Of a stretch of 12,146 nt of DNA, positions 1 to 6,680 are shown in pieces (the first letter of the stretch is position 1; the number at the start of each line of letters is the position of its first letter). The position numbers and the translations under genes are program-made. Under the pieces are notes generated by a model that saw only the letters and a list, made by a program, of their open reading frames with translations, ran no database searches and was not told the origin of the DNA. The stretch lies in NCBI GenBank assembly GCA_016282055.1, contig JAEEJT010000182.1, positions 1 through 12,146 on the forward strand, read 5' to 3'. The DNA is from Bacilli bacterium. GTDB taxonomy: Bacteria; Bacillota_I; Bacilli_A; ML615J-28; CAG-698.

Positions 1-249
1 AATAAAATGTTAAATTATAGTACATTTAATGTTACAATTACAAATGCTGGTGATAAGTTTTCATTTATAAAAAACTATGGAAGCTATCTTCTTAATTTTT
101 TATTAACAATATTAAAGATTATTTTATTCTTAGCTCCTTTTGGAATTACTGCTGCAATTGTTTCATGTTCAATATTAATACTAATGAAAGTTAAAAAGAA
201 TAAAGAATTAAAAAAAATAAATAATAACAATGAAAAAGAAGTGAAATAG
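1..249 (+). CDS. C-terminal part of a membrane protein (5' end outside window)
   Basis: The frame is open to the left edge: two sense codons precede the first ATG at position 7 and no ribosome binding site is visible there, so this is probably the 3' end of a longer gene. About 80 residues are readable. They contain one strong hydrophobic segment (about residues 27-60 from the ATG) followed by a Lys/Asn-rich cytoplasmic-type tail, which suggests an extracytoplasmic domain anchored by a C-terminal membrane helix. The overall look recalls the C-termini of DUF4349-type anchored proteins, but this is a weak impression. The gene ends in GTG AAA TAG inside a terminator stem shared with the convergent PAP2 gene. 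I cannot assign a function. Confidence 0.6.
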   Translation, partial: NKMLNYSTFNVTITNAGDKFSFIKNYGSYLLNFLLTILKIILFLAPFGITAAIVSCSILILMKVKKNKELKKINNNNEKEVK

Positions 250-276
250 GTAATCCTATTTCACTTTTTTTTTTTT
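241..276. terminator. Bidirectional intrinsic terminator shared by convergent genes
   Basis: GTGAAATAGG (241-250) pairs perfectly with CCTATTTCAC (255-264) around a TAAT loop. Twelve T follow on the plus strand (265-276). On the minus strand the stem is preceded by an A-run and followed by a moderately T-rich stretch. The stem contains the stop codons of both convergent genes. Confidence 0.9.
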
Positions 277-1140
277 ATTAAAAATTATTACTATTTCATT
301 GATTATAAGTGTTGTTATGAGTGATAGTAATGCTCCCATAGAAATATCACTTAAGAAATGAGCTCCTACAGTTAGTCTTGAGAATCCCATTACAAGTGTA
401 AATGTTAAAGCACAATATACTAATAATGTTTGATATTTTTTTACTTTCTCACACATAAATGGTAAGAATGTGAATAATACTACAACAAGACTTGCTTCTA
501 CTGTATGTCCTGAAGGGAATGATTTAAATTCCTCTTTAGTAAATATATCAGTAATATAATTTTTGTATTCTTTAAATGGTTCGTACCATCTATGATATAA
601 ATCACTATTTCCACTATTTAATAAATATCTAAATCTTGGACGATGCATTATGTTTTTAAGTAGTGTAACTTCAGGAACTAAAACTAAGAATGTTATAACT
701 GTTATACATAAAATATAAAACCATGCATATTCTGAAGTAACATTCTTTCCAAATTTATATCCAAGAAAAATAAATAATAATGATAGTGTTATTCCTATTG
801 GTAAACTTATATAGTATTTTCCTGGTTGATTTAGTCCATTTACTGAAATAATATCTTTTGAACCATAATATATACTTACAAATGATAATGCACAAATTAT
901 TGCTATCCCACAAAGTTTAAACATTAATGATTTATACTTATGTATTATTAGATATAATGTTATACCAGCAACAAATGTTATAGATTGGTAAGATACTATT
1001 GGGCCAAATGTTGCCATTATTACACCAAACCAGTTACCTTTCATATAAACTGTACTATTAATTTCATAGTCTTTAAAAGTACCTATTAGTAGTAATACTG
1101 AAAATAGTATTATACCAACGATTAAATGTCTTCTTTTCAT
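256..1140 (-). CDS. PAP2-superfamily membrane phosphatase
   Basis: A 294-residue polytopic membrane protein carrying the three signature motifs of type 2 phosphatidic acid phosphatases. These are K162-x6-R169 (the usual following Pro is Phe170), PSGH at 209-212 with the catalytic-site His212, and S254-R255-x5-H261-x3-D265 with the nucleophilic His261. The family removes phosphate from lipid phosphates such as phosphatidate or undecaprenyl pyrophosphate at the outer face of the membrane; the substrate cannot be told from sequence. Hydrophobic segments lie at about 5-22, 36-66, 71-90, 110-127, 138-160, 214-230, 238-255 and 262-286. The start is supported by GAGGT (minus strand of 1147-1151) six bases before the ATG and by a strong promoter further upstream. 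It appears monocistronic and ends in the shared bidirectional terminator. Confidence 0.9.
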   Translation of the reverse strand: MKRRHLIVGIILFSVLLLIGTFKDYEINSTVYMKGNWFGVIMATFGPIVSYQSITFVAGITLYLIIHKYKSLMFKLCGIAIICALSFVSIYYGSKDIISVNGLNQPGKYYISLPIGITLSLLFIFLGYKFGKNVTSEYAWFYILCITVITFLVLVPEVTLLKNIMHRPRFRYLLNSGNSDLYHRWYEPFKEYKNYITDIFTKEEFKSFPSGHTVEASLVVVLFTFLPFMCEKVKKYQTLLVYCALTFTLVMGFSRLTVGAHFLSDISMGALLSLITTLIINEIVIIFNKKKKVK

Positions 1141-1162
1141 ATATATACCTCACATATAAAAT

Positions 1163-1190
1163 ATTTTATCACATCTTTATTTTATGTCAA
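1163..1190 (-). promoter_or_regulatory. Sigma-A-type promoter of the PAP2 gene
   Basis: Reading the minus strand: a perfect -35 TTGACA (1190-1185), a 16-base spacer, then -10 TAAAAT (1168-1163) preceded by TG plus one base (extended -10). It sits about 20 bases upstream of the gene. Confidence 0.8.
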
Positions 1191-1192
1191 TA

Positions 1193-1221
1193 TTTTAAAA
1201 TATTAAGAATAATGATATAAT
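1193..1221 (+). promoter_or_regulatory. Putative promoter of cca
   Basis: TATAAT at 1216-1221 is preceded by TGA (extended -10). The -35 region, TTTTAA 17 bases upstream, is poor. A start near 1228 would leave a 5' leader of only about nine bases, with the GGTGAT binding site (1228-1233) at its very end. It lies back to back with the PAP2 promoter. Confidence 0.55.
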
Positions 1222-1236
1222 TATTATGGTGATATT

Positions 1237-2580
1237 ATGACTAAAGAAGAGTTAATATTTAACATTGCTACTGATATTAGTAATCTTGGTGGAAGAATAT
1301 ATTATGTTGGTGGATGTGTTAGAGATAAAATAATAAATATTCCAATTAAAGATATTGATATTGAAATTCATAATATTAATGTTGATGATGCTTTAAATGT
1401 ATTATCAAAATATGGAAAAGTATTATCATTTGGTAAAAGCTTTGGAATATATAATATTAAAGGCTATGATATTGATTTTGCTTTTCCTAGAAGTGAAATT
1501 AAAACTGGTGTTTTACATACTGATTTTGATGTTAGTGTTGATCCATTTATTGGTACATATAAATCAAGTATTCGTCGTGATTTTACTATGAATTCTATTC
1601 TTGAAGATTGTTTAACTCATGAACTTATTGATCACTTTAATGGTATAATTGATATAAATAATAAAGTAATAAGACATATTAATAATGATTCATTCTCAGA
1701 AGATCCTTTAAGAGTTCTTAGAGCATGTCAATTTGCATCTCGTTTTGGTTTTACTATCGATAATAATACTATTGAATTATGTAAAAATATAAGTTTAAAA
1801 GATATATCAAAAGAAAGAATTGAAGGTGAACTTAAAAAGGCATTATTAAAATCAAATAAACCATCATTATTTTTTGATAATCTTTTAAAGATGAATCAAT
1901 TAGATAAACTATTTAAAGATGTTTATGATTTAATTGGTGTTAAACAAAATCCAATATATCATCCTGAAGGAGATTGTTATATACATACAATGGCCGTTTT
2001 AGATTGTGGTCATTTATATATAGAAAGAGTAGAACATCCTTATGAATTTATGTTATCTTGTTTATGTCATGATTTTGGTAAGGTTTGTACAAGTGGTGAA
2101 ATTGATGGAGTTATTCATTCTTATGAACATGAATTATATAGTGCTAGTTTAGCTAAAGATTTTATTAAAACTATTACTAATAATAATTATGTTAAGAGTT
2201 ATGTTAGTAATATGTGTTTACTTCATATGAAGCCTAATATTTATAGTCATGATAAATCTAGAATATTAAAGACTAATATTATGTTTGATTCTAGTATTTG
2301 TCCTAATGATTTAATATATTTATCTATTTGTGATAGATTAGGCAGTTCTAAAGATAATGATTATGAAGACTTTTTATTTGATAGACTTTCTATATATATA
2401 AGTTATATGAATAATGATTATATTACTGGGAAAGACTTAATTGATATGGGAATTACTAATAAGAATTATTTTAAGAAAATACTTGATGAGGTTCATCATA
2501 TGCGCCTTTGTGGACAAAATAAGAAAGTACAATATAATTATATATTGAAAAACTATAAAAATATTATTTGTTTAAAATAG
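1237..2580 (+). CDS. cca: CCA-adding tRNA nucleotidyltransferase with HD domain
   Basis: A 447-residue class II tRNA nucleotidyltransferase that adds or repairs the 3' CCA end of tRNA in the cytoplasm. The polymerase-beta-like head has GGCVRD at 25-30, the metal-binding D39-x-D41 pair, and RRDFTMN at 113-119. The neck has EDPLRVLRA at 155-163 followed by the RFGF segment typical of the family. A C-terminal HD phosphohydrolase domain follows, with H250, the H278-D279 pair and H294/H298. This head-plus-HD layout matches the E. coli-type enzyme, where the HD part gives phosphodiesterase/phosphatase activity. The start is set by GGTGAT three bases before the ATG, matching the distal part of the Shine-Dalgarno complement. 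No terminator follows, so transcription may run on into the HAD gene. Confidence 0.92.
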   Translation: MTKEELIFNIATDISNLGGRIYYVGGCVRDKIINIPIKDIDIEIHNINVDDALNVLSKYGKVLSFGKSFGIYNIKGYDIDFAFPRSEIKTGVLHTDFDVSVDPFIGTYKSSIRRDFTMNSILEDCLTHELIDHFNGIIDINNKVIRHINNDSFSEDPLRVLRACQFASRFGFTIDNNTIELCKNISLKDISKERIEGELKKALLKSNKPSLFFDNLLKMNQLDKLFKDVYDLIGVKQNPIYHPEGDCYIHTMAVLDCGHLYIERVEHPYEFMLSCLCHDFGKVCTSGEIDGVIHSYEHELYSASLAKDFIKTITNNNYVKSYVSNMCLLHMKPNIYSHDKSRILKTNIMFDSSICPNDLIYLSICDRLGSSKDNDYEDFLFDRLSIYISYMNNDYITGKDLIDMGITNKNYFKKILDEVHHMRLCGQNKKVQYNYILKNYKNIICLK

Positions 2581-2596
2581 TATTGTGTGTTATAAT
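2568..2596 (+). promoter_or_regulatory. Putative internal promoter for the HAD phosphatase gene
   Basis: TTGTTT (2568-2573, inside the end of cca), a 17-base spacer and TATAAT (2591-2596) preceded by TGT (extended -10). The -10 is perfect; the -35 matches only TTG. Predicted leader of about 39 bases. Confidence 0.55.
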
Positions 2597-2630
2597 ATAT
2601 TAACAATAAGGGAAATTTGTATATATGTAA

Positions 2631-2638
2631 GAGGTGAT
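2631..2638 (+). promoter_or_regulatory. Ribosome binding site fixing the HAD start
   Basis: GAGGTGAT lies just before ATG 2642 (GAGG is seven bases away). It supports this start over an in-frame GTG at 2585, which has no such site and lies upstream of the predicted -10 box. Confidence 0.85.
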
Positions 2639-2641
2639 ATT

Positions 2642-3442
2642 ATGGTAGATTTTAACAATAAAATAGGATTTATGTGTGATATGGATGGTGTTATTTATCA
2701 TGGTAATACTTTACTTCCTGGAGTTAAAGAATTCATTGAATGGTTACAAAAAGAGAATAAGAAGTATTTATTCTTAACAAATAATAGTAACTATACACCA
2801 AGAGAATTACACCAAAAATTATTAAGAATGGGAATTAACGTTGGCGAAGAGCATTTTTATACTAGTGCTTTAGCTACAGCAACATTTTTAAAGAATCAAA
2901 AACCAAATTGCTCTGTTTATGCTATTGGTGATGCTGGATTAACTAATGCATTATATGATGCTGGATTAACTATGAATGATATTAACCCTGATTATGTTGT
3001 TATTGGTGAAGGAAAGAACTATAATTTAGATACCATTACAAAAGCTACAAATTTAGTTTTAAAAGGAGCAAAATTAATTGGTGCAAACTCTGATGTTTCT
3101 GGACCAATTGAAAATGGTATTATGCCTGCTTGTAAAGCCCTTGTTGCGCCTATTGAAATGGCAACTGAAAAGCAAGCATATTTTTGTGGTAAACCAAATC
3201 CTTTAATGATGAGAACAGGACTTAAAAAGTTAGATTGCCATTCTGCTGATGCTGTTATGATTGGTGATAGAATGGATACTGATATTATTAGTGGTTTAGA
3301 AAGTGGTATGACTACTGTTCTAGTATTATCTGGAGTTTCTAATAAGAAGACTTTAGATACTTATGCTTATCAACCATCTGTAGTTTTAGATGGTGTTTAT
3401 GATATAGTAAAACTTGCAAATGAAAGTAAGAAGAGTGAATAA
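2642..3442 (+). CDS. NagD-like HAD-IIA family phosphatase
   Basis: A 266-residue cytoplasmic HAD-superfamily hydrolase of the IIA (NagD / p-nitrophenylphosphatase) type. Motif I is DMDG with nucleophile D13 and acid/base D15. Motif II is TNNSN at 46-50. Motif III is K184 in GKPNP. Motif IV is GDRMDTD at 208-214 with metal ligands D209 and D214. Between motifs II and III is the large C2-type cap (about residues 80-180) that defines the IIA branch. Relatives dephosphorylate small phosphometabolites such as nucleotides, phosphoglycolate or sugar phosphates; the substrate is not predictable here. The gene can be read from its own promoter and possibly from cca, and its last codons form part of a terminator stem. 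Confidence 0.9.
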   Translation: MVDFNNKIGFMCDMDGVIYHGNTLLPGVKEFIEWLQKENKKYLFLTNNSNYTPRELHQKLLRMGINVGEEHFYTSALATATFLKNQKPNCSVYAIGDAGLTNALYDAGLTMNDINPDYVVIGEGKNYNLDTITKATNLVLKGAKLIGANSDVSGPIENGIMPACKALVAPIEMATEKQAYFCGKPNPLMMRTGLKKLDCHSADAVMIGDRMDTDIISGLESGMTTVLVLSGVSNKKTLDTYAYQPSVVLDGVYDIVKLANESKKSE

Positions 3443-3459
3443 CTTATTCACTCTTTTTT
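3431..3459 (+). terminator. Intrinsic terminator after the HAD gene
   Basis: AAGAGTGAATA (3431-3441) pairs with TATTCACTCTT (3445-3455) over a 3-base loop, followed by a T-run to 3459. The 5' arm encodes the last three residues and most of the stop codon. Confidence 0.88.
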
Positions 3460-3477
3460 ATTTTTAGATTAATATTC

Positions 3478-3506
3478 TTTTAATATGAAATCAATTATAG
3501 TATAAT
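3478..3506 (+). promoter_or_regulatory. Putative promoter of the GNAT/envelope unit
   Basis: TATAAT at 3501-3506 with a weak TTTTAA -35 17 bases upstream, directly after the preceding terminator. AAAGG (3521-3525) then serves the ATG at 3532. Confidence 0.55.
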
Positions 3507-3531
3507 ATAGATATGATGGGAAAGGAAAATT

Positions 3532-3978
3532 ATGATTTTTATTAAAGAATGGGATTTAAAAGATAAAGATAATTATAATTTATTTTTAATTATATATCAA
3601 TCTTATATGGATGAGGTTGTTGTATTTGATAGAAAATATACTATAAGAGATATCTTTGAAAAGAAGTTTAAGTTTAATTTTGATAACTCTTGTGTTACTA
3701 AAAAGATATATTTCGATGATCATTTTGTTGGGTTTATCCAATATAAAGTAAGAAAGAATGATTGTTATATTAATAATTTATATATTTTATTAAAGTATAG
3801 AAATAAGGGTTATGGAACATATGTTTTAAATGACTTGGATGATTCGCTACATAATGATGGTTGCAGTACAATAACATTAACTCCAACTTATAAAGCACAA
3901 AACTTTTATAAGAATAATGGGTTTATTGAAACATTAAAAAGAGATAATGGGAATGTAATTTATCAAAAAATTATATAA
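3532..3978 (+). CDS. GNAT-family N-acetyltransferase
   Basis: A 148-residue protein with the core GNAT fold signals. A beta strand carries GFIQYKV (67-73), and NNLYILLKYR (81-90) runs into the acetyl-CoA pyrophosphate-binding loop R90-N-K-G93-Y-G95-T. Near the C-terminus is the typical NFYKNNGF segment (124-131) with Tyr126 in the usual catalytic-tyrosine position. The family transfers an acyl group from acyl-CoA to an amine; the acceptor is unknown and the N-terminal substrate half is divergent. It is the first gene of a likely unit: the next gene begins 27 bases after its stop and no terminator lies between them. Confidence 0.85.
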   Translation: MIFIKEWDLKDKDNYNLFLIIYQSYMDEVVVFDRKYTIRDIFEKKFKFNFDNSCVTKKIYFDDHFVGFIQYKVRKNDCYINNLYILLKYRNKGYGTYVLNDLDDSLHNDGCSTITLTPTYKAQNFYKNNGFIETLKRDNGNVIYQKII

Positions 3979-4005
3979 TAGATAGGAAATAATTGGTTAG
4001 GGAAA

Positions 4006-5514
4006 ATGAAGAAAGTAATTAATATTATATTAGGAATTATTAGTTTTTTAGCTATTTTTATTATTGCTATAACAATATACATTAGTGTTCATATAAGTGA
4101 TACTAGTTATAAAGTACATGAAGAGAGTATTTCTGATAGTAGTGTTGATGAATTACTTAATAAATATTTAGAAGAATCACTTGAAAATACTTATGAAACT
4201 AAAAAAGTTGATTTTTGTTTATCTGAACTTGAATTAAATTATATTTTACATAGTTTTTCTAAGGATTTTGATTTTGGATTTTTTAAGTTAAATGATTTAC
4301 ATGCAACATATAACAGTGATGGAACTATCTTATTTGAAGCACCTGGAACAGCTTTATTTATTAATTCTTGTTTAAGATTAAATTGTGACCTTGAAATTAA
4401 AGATGAAGGTTTTAATTTAGTCATAAATGATGCTTATCTGGGTTCACTAGATTTATGTAATTCTATTGTTTACAAGATTATTAATAAAAATATTGATATT
4501 GATGGATTAACTATTAATTATAGTAAAGGCATTTATCAAGTTTTGATAACAAAAGAATGTATTCTTGATATGTCTTTACAAAGTGATGATTATTTAGCAA
4601 TTGCTATTGTTAATGAATTGTTATCTAATAATTCTTTTTTAGAATATAAGTTTAATGATAATAATGAAACTGGTATTAATTTAAACTTGGTTGATGTTTG
4701 TAATTCATATGAATTAGATTATGAAATAAATGATATTATTGATGAAGCTAAATCTATGTTTAATACTTTAATTAGTAATAATATTGTTAATAATGACAAT
4801 AGTGATTTACTTTTTAGTTTTATTATTCAAGGATATGATGCTTTAGGTTACGAAGATCAAAGTCTTATTAAATTGTATGATTTATCATCAATATCTATAA
4901 GTAATTGTCAAGATTATAAAGGATTAATTACAAGATATAATTTAACAATAAAGGATATATTTGATAGTTTTAATGTTACTAATGTTAGTAATTGGGCTAA
5001 TTTGTTATTAAAACAATATTATGATATTAAAATTACTAATGATGAACTTAATAAGATTTTACATAATCAAGATATTATTGGACAATCGTTTGTCTTATTA
5101 AATGGTGATAAATATTCTTATGTTACAATTAATTCTTTAGAATGTGAAATATTAAATGATAAACTTAATATTTATCTTATTATTAGTGTTAATGGATTGA
5201 ATTTATCATTAAGAATAGATTTAGATTATATTGAGAATAAAAATGGTTCTTTAAAGTTAAGTATTGATGATATCTTACTTGGTAATATGAGTGTTGATAG
5301 TAAAACTAAAGTTTATTTAATTCGATATTTAAGTGAGAACGTTGAACTTGATTTTATGAAATTTGATTATAAGAATATGATTATTCAATTTGACTTTAGC
5401 AAATATTTAAGTGATTCATTTTTTAGTTATTTAATTAGAGAAAAATTTAATAATATTGAGATTATTTTAACTGAAGAAGAGAATAAAGAAATTATTATTA
5501 GATTAAAAAAGTAG
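4006..5514 (+). CDS. Membrane-anchored extracytoplasmic protein with duplicated YpmS-like module
   Basis: I do not recognise a named function for this 502-residue protein. One N-terminal hydrophobic helix (about 5-28) with lysines before it suggests a signal anchor, with the rest outside the membrane. Two segments look like copies of one beta-rich module. Residues 67-181 contain ELELNYIL (74-81), then INDAYLGSLDL (140-150), then LTINYSKGIYQVLI. Residues 340-464 contain NDELNKIL (345-352), then IDDILLGNMSV (420-430), then MKFDYKNMIIQFDF, in the same order and spacing style. From memory the layout resembles YpmS/DUF2140-type proteins, which usually have a single copy. A helical, Asn/Asp-rich linker (about 190-335) joins them. 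The binding site is weak: AGGG at 3999-4002 is only three bases from the ATG. The phosphatase lipoprotein starts seven bases after its last base. Confidence 0.7.
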   Translation: MKKVINIILGIISFLAIFIIAITIYISVHISDTSYKVHEESISDSSVDELLNKYLEESLENTYETKKVDFCLSELELNYILHSFSKDFDFGFFKLNDLHATYNSDGTILFEAPGTALFINSCLRLNCDLEIKDEGFNLVINDAYLGSLDLCNSIVYKIINKNIDIDGLTINYSKGIYQVLITKECILDMSLQSDDYLAIAIVNELLSNNSFLEYKFNDNNETGINLNLVDVCNSYELDYEINDIIDEAKSMFNTLISNNIVNNDNSDLLFSFIIQGYDALGYEDQSLIKLYDLSSISISNCQDYKGLITRYNLTIKDIFDSFNVTNVSNWANLLLKQYYDIKITNDELNKILHNQDIIGQSFVLLNGDKYSYVTINSLECEILNDKLNIYLIISVNGLNLSLRIDLDYIENKNGSLKLSIDDILLGNMSVDSKTKVYLIRYLSENVELDFMKFDYKNMIIQFDFSKYLSDSFFSYLIREKFNNIEIILTEEENKEIIIRLKK

Positions 5515-5520
5515 GTTTAT

Positions 5521-6615
5521 ATGATAAAATTTAAAAAGTATTTATTTGTTTTATTATTTATATTTCTTAGTGTTTTTAGTTTATCTTGTAAAAAGAATGA
5601 TGAAAATACCAATAAATATAATTTAAGAGAAGTTTATATTCATACTGAAGTTCAAAATAATTATTTCAATGATAATTATGAATACTATTATAAATATACT
5701 GTTAATGATGTTGATTTAACTGGTCCTAATCCCATTAGAATTAGTTGGGATGATTGTGGTAGTAGTGAATATAAAGTTAGACTATCAAAGAGTAAAAATT
5801 TAGATAGTTTTAAAGAATATAAAACAAGCAATAATTATTATGACTTATATAATCTTGAAATTAAAACATCTTATTTTTATCAAGTATTTGATAATGAAAA
5901 AAATATTACAGATATTGAAGGATTCTTTGTTAATGATAGTTTTATAAGAAATATAAAAGTTGATGGTGTTTGTAATTTTAGAGATATTGCTAGTGTTTGT
6001 GGAACTAATATTTCTAATTTAAAACAAGGAATGTTATATAGATCATCTAAGTTTAACGAAGATTCTACAAATAGTCCTGATAGTCTAATTATTAGTGAAA
6101 GTGGATTAGATGTTTTGTTAAATGATTTAAAGATTAAAAGCGAAATAGATTTAAGAGGTAAAACAACAAATGGAATTCCTGAAAATGGAAATTTAACTTC
6201 TAGTTTACTAGGTGAAAATATTAACTATTGTTTTATTCCAATGGAATCTGCTAGTAATAATATTCTTTATTTTAATAGAAATTATTTAGATGATTTATTT
6301 GATTTTCTATCTTTAGAAGATAATTATCCAGTTGTTTTTCACTGTAGTATAGGTACTGATAGAACTGGAATGGTTGCCTTTTTACTTGAGGTTTTACTAG
6401 GTGCAACTGAAGACGAGTTATATTTTGATTATTTACTTTCTAATTTTACAAATTATAATATAACAAGAACATCTAATGCTATTGAAACTTATATTAGTTT
6501 TTTAGGTAATTATAAGGGTAAAACTTTAAAAGATAGATGTATGAATTATTTGGTTAATGAACTTAATATAAGTAAGAAAAAGATTAAATCTTTTATTTCT
6601 ATAATGTCAAAATAA
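5521..6615 (+). CDS. Tyrosine-phosphatase-like lipoprotein
   Basis: A 364-residue predicted surface lipoprotein of the Tyr_phosphatase3 type. A signal peptide of 22 residues (KFKK then a hydrophobic core) ends in SLSC with Cys23 as the likely lipid-modified residue; the -3 position is Ser rather than the usual Leu. Residues about 34-136 look like a small beta-sandwich of the Fn3/Ig kind (RISWDD, SEYKVRLSKS, YFYQVFDN). The phosphatase domain follows, with NFRD at 152-155, LYRSS at 172-176, DLRG at 210-213 and the complete P-loop HCSIGTDRTG at 274-283 (nucleophile C275, R281). Relatives act on phosphotyrosine, phosphoinositides or other phosphate esters; an extracellular substrate is inferred. 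The ribosome binding site is weak (AGG at 5513-5515), suggesting coupling to the preceding gene. It ends the transcription unit. Confidence 0.87.
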   Translation: MIKFKKYLFVLLFIFLSVFSLSCKKNDENTNKYNLREVYIHTEVQNNYFNDNYEYYYKYTVNDVDLTGPNPIRISWDDCGSSEYKVRLSKSKNLDSFKEYKTSNNYYDLYNLEIKTSYFYQVFDNEKNITDIEGFFVNDSFIRNIKVDGVCNFRDIASVCGTNISNLKQGMLYRSSKFNEDSTNSPDSLIISESGLDVLLNDLKIKSEIDLRGKTTNGIPENGNLTSSLLGENINYCFIPMESASNNILYFNRNYLDDLFDFLSLEDNYPVVFHCSIGTDRTGMVAFLLEVLLGATEDELYFDYLLSNFTNYNITRTSNAIETYISFLGNYKGKTLKDRCMNYLVNELNISKKKIKSFISIMSK

Positions 6616-6634
6616 AGCCCTATGGGCTTTTTTT
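6614..6634 (+). terminator. Intrinsic terminator after the phosphatase lipoprotein
   Basis: AAAGCCC (6614-6620), TAT loop, GGGCTTT (6624-6630), with a T-run to 6634. It overlaps the stop codon, and its last T residues are also the first bases of the next promoter's -35. Confidence 0.9.
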
Positions 6635-6661
6635 GACTATTAAGGTTATAAGGTGTATAAT
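6633..6661 (+). promoter_or_regulatory. Strong promoter of the HEAT/glycosyltransferase/PAQR operon
   Basis: TTGACT (6633-6638), exactly 17 bases, TATAAT (6656-6661): one mismatch from the sigma-A consensus. It directly follows and slightly overlaps the terminator's T-tract. Confidence 0.85.
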
Positions 6662-6669
6662 AATTAAAA

Positions 6670-6675
6670 AAGGAG
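6670..6675 (+). promoter_or_regulatory. Ribosome binding site fixing the HEAT-protein start
   Basis: AAGGAG five bases before ATG 6681. It rules out an in-frame TTG at 6633 that lies within the terminator/promoter. Confidence 0.9.
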
Positions 6676-6680
6676 TATTT

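Noticed and set aside
1397..1591. Open frame inside cca on the same strand
   Set aside because: It is a low-complexity Leu/Ile-rich shadow of cca with no binding site of its own.
2585..2641. In-frame upstream GTG start for the HAD phosphatase
   Set aside because: It has no ribosome binding site and lies upstream of the predicted -10 box. ATG 2642 has GAGGTGAT at good spacing, and the protein then begins just before the conserved motif I.
3974..3979. TATAAT at the end of the GNAT gene as a promoter for the next gene
   Set aside because: No -35 at usable spacing and no TG extension; in sequence this AT-rich such hexamers arise by chance.
4239..4424. Minus-strand open frame opposite the duplicated-module protein
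   Set aside because: A shadow of the real gene, with no ribosome binding site or recognisable protein features.
6633..6680. In-frame upstream TTG start for the HEAT-repeat protein
   Set aside because: The TTG is itself part of the -35 box and terminator T-tract; AAGGAG with ATG 6681 is clearly better.
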